Positions 51,136-59,970 of a DNA stretch of 64,000 nucleotides are shown here, piece after piece; positions within the stretch are counted from its first letter, which is position 1, and every line of letters begins with the position of its first letter. The notes under the pieces were generated by a model. That model searched no databases, was not told where the DNA came from, and was given only the letters and a program-made list of their open reading frames with translations. The stretch spans positions 3,472,001 through 3,536,000 of the forward strand of contig NZ_CP163302.1 of NCBI RefSeq assembly GCF_041022165.1, written 5' to 3'. The translations under genes were made by a program, and so were the position numbers. The stretch comes from Sinomonas sp. P10A9 (lineage in GTDB: Bacteria; Actinomycetota; Actinomycetes; Actinomycetales; Micrococcaceae).

Positions 51136-52302
51136 GTGGACTCCAACGCACTGAAGCGGACGTGGGCAATGGCGGCAGCCCTCGGTGACGAGGTGCCCCT
51201 GTACTTCTACTCGCACCTCTTCGCGACCCATCCAGAAGTACGCGACATGTTCCCTGTGGCCATGGGCGCGCAGCGCGACAAGCTGTTCTCCGCGCTCGGC
51301 CACATCATCAGCCACGCCGACCAGATCGACACCGTGGGCGGCTTCATCGGCCAGCTCGGACGCGACCACCGGCGCTTCTCGGTGGTGCCAGCGCACTACT
51401 CGATGGTGGGCGCCTCGTTCCTGGCGACCCTCCAGCGCTATCTCGGTTCCGAGTGGACGGATGAGGTCGCGCGCAGCTGGTCCGAGGCGTACGGCCTCAT
51501 CGCGAAGGTCATGGTGGTGGCCGCGGAGGACGCCGCGGACGACTCCCCCGCGTGGTGGGACGGCGAGGTCCTCTCCGTGGACCGCCGCAGCCTCGACGTG
51601 GCCGTGCTCGAGGTCCGCATGCCGCACGATTTCACGTATGAGCCGGGCCAGGCCGTCGCGGTTGAAGTGCCCGCGCTCCCCCGCACGTGGCGGTACCTGA
51701 GCCCCGCGAACGCGCCCCGCCCGGACGGCATCGTGCAGTTCCACGTCCAGCTCATCCCGGGAGGCCTCTTCAGCACGGCTGCCGTGCGCAGGACCAACGC
51801 GGGGGACACCATCAGGGTGGGCGCCCCGATCGGCGACCAGCTCGCCGTCGACGGCCAGCGCGACCTGCTCCTCATCGGCGGGGGGACCGGCCTCGCACCG
51901 CTGTCCGCCGTGCTGGACCAGGTCGCGGCCCAATGGCGCGAGACCGGATGGGGCCCCCGCGTGGACCTCTTCCATGGCGCCCGCGTGCCGTGGAACCTCT
52001 ACGACCAGCCACGGCTCACTGACCTCGCGGCACGCGAGCACTGGTTCTCGTTCCACCCTGTGGTCTCCGATGACCCCACCTTCCCGGGACTCACGGGATA
52101 TGTGGGCTCTGCCGCAGCCGCGCACAGCTCGTCGTTGGGGCGACTGGTCCTCGTGTGCGGTTCAACGCCGATGGTGCGCCACACCGTCAGCGAACTCGCC
52201 GCTGTCGGGGTTCCCCGCAGCGACATTCGCTACGAGGACTACACCGGAGTCGAGGACAACTCTTCCCCCACCGGGGAAGACCAGCTAGAAGGGACACGAT
52301 GA
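51136..52302 (+). CDS. Flavohemoglobin-type oxidoreductase, divergent
   Basis: Globin fused to a ferredoxin-reductase-like FAD/NAD module, 388 aa. The globin domain holds the B10-type Tyr in YFYSHLF (residue 25), Gln46 and the proximal His in VVPAHYSMVG (residue 87). The FAD motif is WRYLSPANAP in place of the standard RQYS; the NAD site is LLIGGGTGLAPLSAVL; the end is IRYEDYTGVED. It belongs to a divergent actinobacterial flavohemoglobin group, with possible NO dioxygenase or redox-sensing function. GTG 51136 has AGGAGGG upstream. It overlaps the DivIVA-like gene by ATGA. Confidence 0.85.
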   Translation: MDSNALKRTWAMAAALGDEVPLYFYSHLFATHPEVRDMFPVAMGAQRDKLFSALGHIISHADQIDTVGGFIGQLGRDHRRFSVVPAHYSMVGASFLATLQRYLGSEWTDEVARSWSEAYGLIAKVMVVAAEDAADDSPAWWDGEVLSVDRRSLDVAVLEVRMPHDFTYEPGQAVAVEVPALPRTWRYLSPANAPRPDGIVQFHVQLIPGGLFSTAAVRRTNAGDTIRVGAPIGDQLAVDGQRDLLLIGGGTGLAPLSAVLDQVAAQWRETGWGPRVDLFHGARVPWNLYDQPRLTDLAAREHWFSFHPVVSDDPTFPGLTGYVGSAAAAHSSSLGRLVLVCGSTPMVRHTVSELAAVGVPRSDIRYEDYTGVEDNSSPTGEDQLEGTR

Positions 52303-52799
52303 GCACTTCCCCCCACGGCGGCCGGATCAGCCCCTCCGAAGTCCGCCACGCCACGTTCGAGCAAGTCGGCCAGGGCTACGATACGGGAGCCGTCCACTAC
52401 TTCCTGAGTTCCGTCGCCGACCAGATGGAGGCCGACCGCGTCCAGATCGAGGCGCGCGGGGCCAACGCCCAGGACGAGATGGTCAAGATCATCAGCCAGG
52501 CGCAGGTCCTCGCCGAGAAGTTCGTCGCCGAGGCCGAGCAGTACTCCAAGGACCTCGTCGCGAGCGCGAGGACCCAGTACAGCGAGATCCTGCGCCGCGC
52601 CGAGGAGTCCGGAGGCAGCCGCACCGGCAGCCAGGTCGTCGCGGCCAACAGCACCGGGCCGGAGTACACGACGCCGATCGACGAGATCGAATACGTCCGC
52701 ACCTACACGAAGGTTGCACAGGTCCAGCTGCGCGCCGTCATCGACGCCCTCGCCGAGCAGGTCAACAAGCTCGGGGACGTCCCCAAGTCCAGCAAGTAG
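52299..52799 (+). CDS. DivIVA-like coiled-coil protein
   Basis: Protein of 166 aa. The N-terminal part SPSEVRHATFEQVGQGYDTG with AVHYFLSSVADQMEADRV matches the DivIVA domain (membrane curvature or polar targeting). The middle (about residues 50-100) is a coiled coil, and the C-terminus has VRTYTKVAQVQLRAVIDALA. It is translationally coupled to the flavohemoglobin before it and followed 43 bp later by a second flavohemoglobin. This is a strange location for a DivIVA-type protein and suggests a scaffold for heme proteins (inference). Confidence 0.82.
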   Translation: MSTSPHGGRISPSEVRHATFEQVGQGYDTGAVHYFLSSVADQMEADRVQIEARGANAQDEMVKIISQAQVLAEKFVAEAEQYSKDLVASARTQYSEILRRAEESGGSRTGSQVVAANSTGPEYTTPIDEIEYVRTYTKVAQVQLRAVIDALAEQVNKLGDVPKSSK

Positions 52800-52842
52800 G
52801 TCCAGCCAACCCACCGCCGTCGTCAGTCCCCAAGGAGACCCC

Positions 52843-54042
52843 ATGCTCTCGTCAAGCTCTGCCCCGGTGATCGAGGCGACGCTCCCCGTCGTCGGCGAGC
52901 ACATCAAGACCATCGCCCAGCGCTTCTACGATCACCTCTTCGAGGCCCACCCGGAGCTCTTCGACGGGGTCTTCAACCGCGGGAACCAGGCCGACGGCCA
53001 CCAGCAGCAGGCGCTCGCAGGCTCCATCGCGGCGTACGCCACGATGCTCCTCGAGCACCCCGACAAGGCGCCCGAGCACCTCCTGTCCCGCATCAGCCAC
53101 AAGCACGCTGCGCTCGCCGTGACCCCCGCGCAGTACGACGTGGTCCACGAGCACCTGTTCTGGGCCATCGTCGACGTGCTGGGCGAGGCCGTCACCCCCG
53201 AGGTGGCCGCCGCGTGGGACGAGGTCTACTGGCTCATGGCCAACACCCTCATCAACCTCGAGCGCGGCCTGTACGCCGACTTCGGAGGCGAGCCGGCGAA
53301 CGTATGGCGCACGTGGCGCGTCGTGGAGAAGCGGCCCGAGACGGACGACGTCGTCTCGCTCGTCGTCGAGCGGACCGACGAGCGGGACGTGTACCCCTCC
53401 CAGCCTGGCCAGTACGTGACCCTCCAGATGCCGACCGCGGACGGCCTGCGGCAGCCGCGCCAGTACAGCCTCACCCGCGCCGACGACGGCCACCACCGCA
53501 CGTTCGCCGTCAAGCGCGTGCACGACGCCGGGCGTCCCGACGGAGAGGTATCGACCCTCGTCCTCGACTCGCTCCAGGTCGGCGACGAGATCACCCTGTC
53601 CGCCCCATTCGGCGACGTGGTCCTCGAGCCCGGCGACGGGCCGCTCGTGTTCGCGAGCGCCGGAATCGGCGTGACGCCGTACGCGGGCATGGTCAACCAC
53701 CTCGCTGCGCAGGGCTCCCAGCGCGAGGTCCTGTTCCTCCACGCCGGAACCTCTCCGGAGAGCTTCGTGCTCCGCGACCAGGTCACGAAGGACCTCGAGT
53801 CCCTGCCGAACGCGAGCCTGCACGCGTGGTACGAGCAGCCGGGCGAGCTCGGTGCCAACGAGCACGAGGGCTTCATGGACGTGAGCGCCGTTGAGCTCCC
53901 CGCGGATGCGACCTACTACCTGTGCGGACCCCTGCCCTTCATGCAGGCGGTGCGCGAGCGGCTCCTCGGCCTCGGCGTTCCGGCCCGGAAGATCCAGTAC
54001 GAGGTCTTCGGCCCGGACCTGTGGCAGGCCGACACCGAGTAG
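52843..54042 (+). CDS. hmp: Flavohemoprotein, NO dioxygenase (Hmp type)
   Basis: Classic flavohemoglobin of 399 aa detoxifying NO to nitrate with O2 and NAD(P)H. The globin holds Tyr B10 in QRFYDHLFEAHPELFD, Gln in DGHQQQALAGSIAAYA and the proximal His region AVTPAQYDVVHEHLFWAI. The FAD motif is PRQYSLTRAD and NAD motif FASAGIGVTPYAGMVN. ATG 52843 follows AAGGAG. It pairs with the divergent flavohemoglobin upstream, separated by the DivIVA-like gene. Confidence 0.93.
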   Translation: MLSSSSAPVIEATLPVVGEHIKTIAQRFYDHLFEAHPELFDGVFNRGNQADGHQQQALAGSIAAYATMLLEHPDKAPEHLLSRISHKHAALAVTPAQYDVVHEHLFWAIVDVLGEAVTPEVAAAWDEVYWLMANTLINLERGLYADFGGEPANVWRTWRVVEKRPETDDVVSLVVERTDERDVYPSQPGQYVTLQMPTADGLRQPRQYSLTRADDGHHRTFAVKRVHDAGRPDGEVSTLVLDSLQVGDEITLSAPFGDVVLEPGDGPLVFASAGIGVTPYAGMVNHLAAQGSQREVLFLHAGTSPESFVLRDQVTKDLESLPNASLHAWYEQPGELGANEHEGFMDVSAVELPADATYYLCGPLPFMQAVRERLLGLGVPARKIQYEVFGPDLWQADTE

Positions 54043-54055
54043 CCACTGGAACCCG

Positions 54056-54511
54056 ATGGCACCGCGGCTGCGGCGCTTCGAGCTGACGCTCGGGACGCCC
54101 CTTCCGGCCTCCGAGGCGTGGGCGCGCGTCCTTGACCTGCGCGCCCACGACCGCCTCATCCCGTTCACCCACATCACCCAGGGGCTCGCCAGCGCGGACG
54201 AGCTGCACCCGGGCCACCTCTTCACCGCGTGCACGATGCTCGGGCGCGTGGGGTTCAACGACGTCATGACCGTCGAGAGCATCTCCCCGCCCACGGGCGT
54301 CTCCCCGGGCCGGGCGCGGATCGTCAAGAGCGGGCGCCTCGTCCTCGGCTCGATCGACGTCACGGTCACTGCGCACGACGGCGGGTCGACCGTCCGTTGG
54401 GTGCAGGACTTCGGTCTCGGCCGGTTCGCGCGGCCTGTGGCGTGGGCCGCCTCTGCCGTGGTCCCCGTCCTGTACCGGACGATGCTCAGGCGACTGCTGC
54501 GCGGCCGCTGA
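54056..54511 (+). CDS. SRPBCC-family protein
   Basis: START-like protein of 151 aa. Family features are FELTLGTPLPASEAWARVLD, LIPFTHITQGLASADELHPG, and the C-terminal helix RPVAWAASAVVPVLYRTMLR. It binds or carries a hydrophobic ligand. It begins 13 bp after hmp and is probably part of the same message. The ligand is unknown. Confidence 0.82.
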   Translation: MAPRLRRFELTLGTPLPASEAWARVLDLRAHDRLIPFTHITQGLASADELHPGHLFTACTMLGRVGFNDVMTVESISPPTGVSPGRARIVKSGRLVLGSIDVTVTAHDGGSTVRWVQDFGLGRFARPVAWAASAVVPVLYRTMLRRLLRGR

Positions 54512-54558
54512 GCGCAGCAGAAACCCCGGTTTCGATCCCGCCACTCCGCCGGACTCGG

Positions 54559-55260
54559 CTACTGCGCCAGAATGTACCTCCTGAGGTCATCGAGGGTCTG
54601 CTGCATGTGGGCGTCCATCGCGGTGCGTGCGGCTTCTGAGTCTCGGCTTTTCAGAGCAGCGCAGATAGCCGCGTGCATCTCGATCGCGTGCTCCTGAATC
54701 TCGGGAACGGCAGACGTCTCGGAGCGGCGCTCGGCGAGGACTTGGCTCAGCGGCTCGAGAAGGACCGCGACGAACGGGTTTCCGGACGCGCGGAGCACCA
54801 CGTCGTGGAAGGCAAGGTCCGCCTCGACGAATCGACCGACGTCCCCGGCCGCGTGGGCGTCCCGCATCTCGTCGACGATCACGCCCAGCTCCGAGAGCTC
54901 CTCATCCGTGATGCGCGCCGCGGCCAGCTCGGAGGCGCCGGTCTCGAGCATGCGGCGCAGTTCGATGAGCTGCACCGCGGAGTTCCGGGCGTCCGCGCCC
55001 TCGTTGGTGGCGCGCAGAACGGCGTGGAGCGAGCTCCAGTGGTTGATCGGGTTGACGAAGGTCCCCCTGCCCCGCTCGACGCGCAGGATGTTCTGCGCTG
55101 TCAGGGTCTTGATGGCCTCGCGGACCGTCATGCGGCTGACCTCGTGCCGTTCGGCCAGGTCGAGCTCGCCCGGTACTGGATCGCCGGGCGCGAACTCGCC
55201 GGCAATGATTCGGTCGAGGAGTTCGTCCGCGACTTCGACGACGAGTGATCTCCGCGCCAC
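54559..55260 (-). CDS. FadR/GntR-family regulator 1 of the sugar-acid cluster
   Basis: Repressor of 233 aa. Winged HTH: LLDRIIAGEFAPGDPVPGEL, then DLAERHEVSRMTVREAIKTL. The FCD ligand domain carries metal-binding His/Asp-type residues (FVEADLAFHDVVLRASGNPF). GTG 55260 is chosen. It is divergent from the DUF1537 kinase operon, with the AGATGTC-T-GACATCT palindrome between. It likely senses a C4 sugar acid. Confidence 0.92.
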   Translation of the reverse strand: MARRSLVVEVADELLDRIIAGEFAPGDPVPGELDLAERHEVSRMTVREAIKTLTAQNILRVERGRGTFVNPINHWSSLHAVLRATNEGADARNSAVQLIELRRMLETGASELAAARITDEELSELGVIVDEMRDAHAAGDVGRFVEADLAFHDVVLRASGNPFVAVLLEPLSQVLAERRSETSAVPEIQEHAIEMHAAICAALKSRDSEAARTAMDAHMQQTLDDLRRYILAQ

Positions 55261-55371
55261 TGGGCCCCTATCTTCCACACCGTCAGGTTGTCGCGGCTCG
55301 CGACAGATTACCGCCAAGTCTACGAACGGGCCCCTCTTGCGTTGGAGAGGTCCGCCCGGCATACTCACATC

Positions 55372-55386
55372 AGATGTCTGACATCT
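55372..55386. promoter_or_regulatory. GntR operator AGATGTC-T-GACATCT
   Basis: Perfect 7-bp arms around one base. It lies 32 bp upstream of the kinase gene start and between the divergent GntR and kinase genes, the standard place for an FCD-type GntR site. Confidence 0.8.
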
Positions 55387-55418
55387 TACATTCGTGATTC
55401 ACACAAGGAAGTGTTCGC

Positions 55419-56909
55419 ATGCTCCTCGAAGCCGAGGCCCTCGCCAGCTACCCCGCAGAGCGGGACATCGCCGCGCACGAGGTCGCTGAACGGGTTGCCC
55501 TATCCGGCCGTGTCCTCGTCGTCCTCGACGACGACCCCACCGGCACCCAGTCGGTCGCCGACCTGCCCGTCCTCACCGCTTGGGAGACTGAAGACTTCCG
55601 CTGGGCGTTCGGCTGCCGCATCGACGGCGCCCGCCCGGCCGCCGTGTACGTCCTGACGAACACGCGCAGCCTCGACCCCAGCGAGGCAGCGCAGCGCAAC
55701 CGTCAGGTTGTCGTGGCGGCAAGCCGCGCCGCGCAGGAGGAAGGCATCCGGCTCGCCTTCGTCAGCCGGAGCGACTCGACCCTCCGCGGACACTTCCCCC
55801 TCGAGACGGACGTCCTCGCAGAGGCCATCGCCGCGCACGGCGGCGCAGCGGTCGACGGCGTCGTCATCGTCCCGGCCTTCCCCGACGCCGGCCGCGTCAC
55901 GATCGGCGGCCACCACTACGTGCGCACGACGGCGGGTGGCGGCGGTGGCCCCGCCGGCTCGCCCGAGGCGTCACTCACCCCGGTGAGCGAAACCGAGTTC
56001 GCCAAGGATGCGACGTTCGGCTTCTCAAGCTCCTACCTGCCCGCGTACGTCGAGGAGAAGACCTCAGGACGCCGGTCCGCCGGCGACGTGATCGTGCTCG
56101 ACCTCGCCACCATCCGCGCGGGCGCGGGCGCCATCGCCGACGCCATCGGCCCCGCGGCAGACTCGACCCCGATCGTCGTGGACACCACGGGCGAGAACGA
56201 CCTCCGGGCCCTCGCCCTCGGGCTCGAAGAGGCTGAGGGGCGGGGGAAGCACCTCCTCTACAGGGTGGGGCCGCCCTTCGTCCGCGGCCGCATCGGCCAG
56301 GACGTCCGTGAGCCCCTCACAGCGGAGGAGGTCTACGGCCGCGTTCCCGGCGGTGCACGCACCGACCTCGCGCCCGGGGGCCTCATCGTCGTCGGCTCGC
56401 ATGTGGGCCTCACGACCCGTCAGCTTGCGAGACTGAGGGAAGGGCATGCGTCTGCACGGACGATCGAGATCGACGTCAACCGGCTCCTCGACCCGGGAAC
56501 CGCTCCTTTCCACCTCGACGCGACGGTGGCCGCCGTCATCGACTCCCTGGCCTCCGGGGATGTCATCATCCACACGTCCCGCGCGCTCGTGAAGACGGGC
56601 AACCCCGCCGAGAGCCTGCAGATCGCGCGGACGGTGAGTGCCGCCGTCGTGAGCGTTGTGAACCGCACGCTCAAGGCAACGCCCCCGCGCTTCGTGATCG
56701 CCAAGGGCGGCATCACCTCGTCCGACGTCGCGGCCCACGGACTCGAGATCCGCCACGCGATCGTGCGCGGTCCGATGCTCCCGGGCATCGTCTCCTTGTG
56801 GGAACCCGTGAGCGGTCCCGCCCGCGGCATCCCCTACGTCGTGTTCGCCGGGAACGTCGGCGACGACGAGTCGCTCGCCCAGGTCACCAAGACCCTCAGC
56901 GCCTTCTGA
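55419..56909 (+). CDS. Four-carbon acid sugar kinase (DUF1537 family)
   Basis: Kinase of 496 aa, of the DUF1537 (OtnK/DtnK/LtnK) family phosphorylating 3-oxo-tetronates or tetronates. The N-terminal domain has VVLDDDPTGTQSVADLPVL (residues 34-52), NTRSLDPSEA and SRSDSTLRGHFPLE. The C-terminal nucleotide-binding domain has VIAKGGITSSDVAAHGL and PYVVFAGNVGDDESL. It leads an operon with an LtnD-like dehydrogenase and OtnI-like isomerase, supporting 3-oxo-tetronate as substrate. The family was defined by Zhang et al. 2016 for D-threonate, L-threonate and D-erythronate. Confidence 0.93.
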   Translation: MLLEAEALASYPAERDIAAHEVAERVALSGRVLVVLDDDPTGTQSVADLPVLTAWETEDFRWAFGCRIDGARPAAVYVLTNTRSLDPSEAAQRNRQVVVAASRAAQEEGIRLAFVSRSDSTLRGHFPLETDVLAEAIAAHGGAAVDGVVIVPAFPDAGRVTIGGHHYVRTTAGGGGGPAGSPEASLTPVSETEFAKDATFGFSSSYLPAYVEEKTSGRRSAGDVIVLDLATIRAGAGAIADAIGPAADSTPIVVDTTGENDLRALALGLEEAEGRGKHLLYRVGPPFVRGRIGQDVREPLTAEEVYGRVPGGARTDLAPGGLIVVGSHVGLTTRQLARLREGHASARTIEIDVNRLLDPGTAPFHLDATVAAVIDSLASGDVIIHTSRALVKTGNPAESLQIARTVSAAVVSVVNRTLKATPPRFVIAKGGITSSDVAAHGLEIRHAIVRGPMLPGIVSLWEPVSGPARGIPYVVFAGNVGDDESLAQVTKTLSAF

Positions 56910-56954
56910 CCCCTTCCGCAGCCCCTCAGGCCCAGAGTCCACAGGAGGACCACC

Positions 56955-57893
56955 ATGCTCGACACCACCCCGACCACATCTGACCGCGACCACCCGGCCA
57001 CCACCGAGACCGTTGCCGTCCTCGGCCTCGGTGCCATGGGCCTGCCCATGGCCACGCGGCTTGCGACCGGCCTGACGGTCCACGGCTTCGACATCGCCCC
57101 GGTCCGCCTCGGGCTCGCCGCCGCCGCGGGCATCGAGACGTTCGGCACGGCCAAGGAAGCCGCTGAGGGCGCCGACGCGCTCCTGCTCGCCGTGCGCAAT
57201 GGCGAGCAGCTCGACGAGGTCCTCTTCGGCGAGGACGGCGTTGCCGCCTCGCTCAAGCCCGGCGCCGTCGTGATCCTCACGAGCACGGTCGGCACCGACG
57301 CCATCCCCGGCACAGTCGCGCGTCTGGCCGCGCTCGGCGTGGGCCTCGTCGACGCACCGCTCTCCGGCGGTCCCGTGCGGGCCGGCGAGGGCGACCTCCT
57401 CATCGTCGTCGGCGCGACGCCGTCGGACTACGAGAAGGCACACCCCGTTCTGGCGCTGCTCGCCTCGACGCTGACCGTGGTCGGTGACAGGCCTGGCGAC
57501 GGGCAGGCCCTCAAGACGGTCAACCAGCTCCTGTGCGGGGTACACATCGCCGCCGCAGCCGAGGCACTCGCCCTCGCCGACGCGCTCGGCCTGGACCAGG
57601 CCAAGACGCTCGCGGCCCTCGAGGCAGGCGCCGCCGGTTCCTTCATGCTCTCCAACCGCGGCCCGCGCATTCTCGAGGCCTACACCGAGAGCGGTGCCGA
57701 GGTGCTCTCAAGGCTCGACATCTTCGTCAAGGACATGGGGATCGTGGGCAAGGCCGCACGCTCGGCGGGCCTCGCCGCCCCGGTCGCAGCCGCCGCCGAG
57801 CAGCTCTACCTCCTCGGTCAGGCCCAGGGCCTCGCTGCCGCGGACGACTCCGCAGTCATCAAGGTCGTGGCGCCCGCCCGGAGGACCGCCTAG
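56955..57893 (+). CDS. LtnD-like tetronate dehydrogenase
   Basis: NAD-dependent beta-hydroxyacid dehydrogenase of 312 aa, probably oxidising L-threonate or D-erythronate to 2-oxo-tetronate. Rossmann motif AVLGLGAMGLPMATRLATG, substrate motif DAPLSGGPVRAGEGDLLI and catalytic lysine in GQALKTVNQLLCGVH are clear. ATG 56955 follows AGGAGG. Next to the DUF1537 kinase, the LtnD role is favoured over 3-hydroxyisobutyrate dehydrogenase; mmsB already serves valine. Confidence 0.9.
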   Translation: MLDTTPTTSDRDHPATTETVAVLGLGAMGLPMATRLATGLTVHGFDIAPVRLGLAAAAGIETFGTAKEAAEGADALLLAVRNGEQLDEVLFGEDGVAASLKPGAVVILTSTVGTDAIPGTVARLAALGVGLVDAPLSGGPVRAGEGDLLIVVGATPSDYEKAHPVLALLASTLTVVGDRPGDGQALKTVNQLLCGVHIAAAAEALALADALGLDQAKTLAALEAGAAGSFMLSNRGPRILEAYTESGAEVLSRLDIFVKDMGIVGKAARSAGLAAPVAAAAEQLYLLGQAQGLAAADDSAVIKVVAPARRTA

Positions 57894-57930
57894 CCCTTCC
57901 GGAGGGCGTCGGCGGGGGCTGCCAATCCCG

Positions 57931-57958
57931 TTGACAGACCTCATATTTCCTATAGGAT
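57931..57958 (+). promoter_or_regulatory. Promoter with TCCTATAGGA palindrome ahead of the isomerase gene
   Basis: TTGACA (57931-57936) and TAGGAT (57953-57958) are 16 bp apart. The perfect palindrome TCCTATAGGA (57948-57957) covers the -10. It precedes the OtnI-like gene by about 70 bp and may be a target of one of the two GntR regulators. Confidence 0.65.
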
Positions 57959-58027
57959 CTTTTCGTGAGCCGCATCACGCGGCAGTTGTCTACCCCCTTC
58001 GACCCCCAACATCTGCAACGGAGCACC

Positions 58028-58963
58028 ATGTCGACCGAACCAGCGTTCACCGCCGAATCGTGGCCCATCGCTACATGCCTCCACGGATTCCGAGCCGTGG
58101 ACCGCAACGGGCTGGCGCTGCACGATGCACCCGCTGAGGTCTGGGATGACATGTTCGCCCAGATCGCCGACGTCGGCTTCACCCTTGCGGAGCTCGCCGA
58201 CAGCCACGTGCGCCCCGCCGACCTCGAGCCCTCGCGCCGCGACGAGTTCCTCTCGATCGCCAGGTCCCACGGGGTCGGCATCCCGTCCGTGCACCTCCAG
58301 CGCCAGAGCGTGATCATGCCGGGCCACGAGGACCGCAACCTCGAGTACGCCCACCGCACGATCGACGCCGCAGCCGAGTGGGGCATGCAGGTCTTCTCCA
58401 CGGGGCTCCACCAGCCCTTCAGCGCGGCCCAGCGCAATGCCCTGTGGTTCTGGACGGCCCAAGGCCCTCAGGACCCCGATGATCGCGACGTGTGGGACAC
58501 CGCCGTCGGGCGCATCCGCGAGCTCGGCAAGCACGCCGCCGACCTGGGCCTGCGCGTCTCGCTCGAGATGTACGAGGACACCTACCTCGGCACCGGAGAC
58601 AGTGCCGTCCGCTTCGTCGAGGAGGTGGGCCTCGACAACGTAGGCCTCAACCCCGACATCGCGAACCTCATCCGGCTGCACCGCCCCATCGAGGACTGGC
58701 GGGACCTCTTCGCCAAGACGCTTCCCTACGCCAACTACTGGCACGTGAAGAACTACTCGCGCGACGAGGCCGCGGACGGCAGCTGGGCCACCTCCGTGCC
58801 CTCGACGATGGAGACCGGCCTCATCAACTACCGCGAGGTGTTCCGGGACGCGATCGCCACCGGCTTCGACGGGATCATCCTGGCCGAGCACTACGGGGGC
58901 GACAGCCTCGGCGTCTGCGCCACCAACCAGAAGTACATCCGCACTCTGCTGCCCAAGGGCTAG
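58028..58963 (+). CDS. Sugar-acid isomerase/epimerase-like TIM barrel (OtnI-like)
   Basis: Xylose-isomerase-like TIM barrel of 311 aa. Typical segments are VSLEMYEDTYLG-type metal-binding strand (LRVSLEMYEDTYLGTGDSAV), VGLNPDIANLIRLHRP, YWHVKNYSRDEAADG and GFDGIILAEHYGGDS, with Glu/His/Glu metal ligands. ATG 58028 is chosen; GTG 57965 is further upstream. It may isomerise 2-oxo- to 3-oxo-tetronate like OtnI, but other C4/C5 acids cannot be ruled out. Confidence 0.82.
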   Translation: MSTEPAFTAESWPIATCLHGFRAVDRNGLALHDAPAEVWDDMFAQIADVGFTLAELADSHVRPADLEPSRRDEFLSIARSHGVGIPSVHLQRQSVIMPGHEDRNLEYAHRTIDAAAEWGMQVFSTGLHQPFSAAQRNALWFWTAQGPQDPDDRDVWDTAVGRIRELGKHAADLGLRVSLEMYEDTYLGTGDSAVRFVEEVGLDNVGLNPDIANLIRLHRPIEDWRDLFAKTLPYANYWHVKNYSRDEAADGSWATSVPSTMETGLINYREVFRDAIATGFDGIILAEHYGGDSLGVCATNQKYIRTLLPKG

Positions 58964-58972
58964 GGGGAAACC

Positions 58973-59950
58973 ATGTCTGAACTCACCGTCGCCGTCGTAG
59001 GCTCCGGCTACATGGGCGGCGGCATCGCCCAGGTCCTTGCCCTGGGCGGAGCCACCGTCCGGATCGCGGACGTCTCCGAGGAGATCGCAGCCAAGAACTT
59101 CGAGCGCCTCCTCGAGGAGGCCCGCCAGTTCGTGGCCGACGGGCTCTTCCCGGAGGACGCTGTGGAACGCCTCGAGGCGCATCTCTCGCCCGCGCCGTCC
59201 ATCGAGGACGCTGTGGCAGGAGCCGACTTCATCGAGGAGGCCGTGCCCGAGAAGATCGAGGTCAAGCACGAGACGCTGCGCCGCATCTCCGCCGCGGCCC
59301 GGCCCGACGCCGTCATCGGCTCCAACACCTCGACGATCCTCATCGCGTCCCTCGCCGAGGCCGTGACCAACCCGGAGCGCTTCCTCGGCGTGCACTTCTC
59401 CAACCCGGCCCCGTTCATCCCGGGCGTCGAGCTCATCCCGCATCCCGGGACCGACCCATCCGTGCTGCCCCTGGTCGAGGACCTCGTGGCCTCCACGGGC
59501 AAGGAGACCGCACGGGTCAAGGACGCGACCGGCTTCGTGCTCAACCGGCTCCAGTACGCGCTGTTCCACGAGGCGACGCAGATCGTCGAGGAGGGCATCG
59601 CCACCCCGGAGGACATCGACACGATCGTCCGGACGACCTTCGGCTTCCGCCTGCCGGTGTTCGGGCCCTTCGCCATCGCGGACATGGCTGGCCTGGACGT
59701 GTACTCCTTCTGCTACGAGTCCCTGCAGAGCCGCTGGCCCGAGCGCTTCGCGACGCCCGCATCGCTCCAGGACCTCGTGGACGCCGGCAAGTTCGGCACG
59801 AAGTCCGGAGCCGGCTATCTCGACGTCCCCGCCGAGCGCACCCCTGAACTCGTCGCGTACCGCAACAAGGCGTATGCGGCCATCAAGAAGCTCATGGACG
59901 AGCTCGGCCCGGCGCCCATCGCGGCGGCTTCCGCGCACGGCGCCAACTAA
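58973..59950 (+). CDS. 3-hydroxyacyl-CoA dehydrogenase-family oxidoreductase
   Basis: NAD-dependent dehydrogenase of 325 aa. Rossmann start VAVVGSGYMGGGIAQVLALG, then IEEAVPEKIEVKHETLRRIS, SNTSTILIASLAEAV, HFSNPAPFIPGVELIPHPG, and KDATGFVLNRLQYALFHEA with catalytic pair His/Glu in the family. The substrate need not be an acyl-CoA; the family also contains L-gulonate dehydrogenases. Position in a tetronate cluster suggests oxidation of a sugar acid (inference). It begins 9 bp after the isomerase. Confidence 0.87.
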   Translation: MSELTVAVVGSGYMGGGIAQVLALGGATVRIADVSEEIAAKNFERLLEEARQFVADGLFPEDAVERLEAHLSPAPSIEDAVAGADFIEEAVPEKIEVKHETLRRISAAARPDAVIGSNTSTILIASLAEAVTNPERFLGVHFSNPAPFIPGVELIPHPGTDPSVLPLVEDLVASTGKETARVKDATGFVLNRLQYALFHEATQIVEEGIATPEDIDTIVRTTFGFRLPVFGPFAIADMAGLDVYSFCYESLQSRWPERFATPASLQDLVDAGKFGTKSGAGYLDVPAERTPELVAYRNKAYAAIKKLMDELGPAPIAAASAHGAN

Positions 59951-59970
59951 CCCCGACAAGGAGAAACACC

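Noticed and set aside
54525..54545. GGTTTCGATCCCGCCACTCCGCC resembling a tRNA 3' end
   Set aside because: No matching acceptor, D or anticodon arms upstream; the preceding sequence is the end of the SRPBCC gene. No tRNA or attachment site is claimed.
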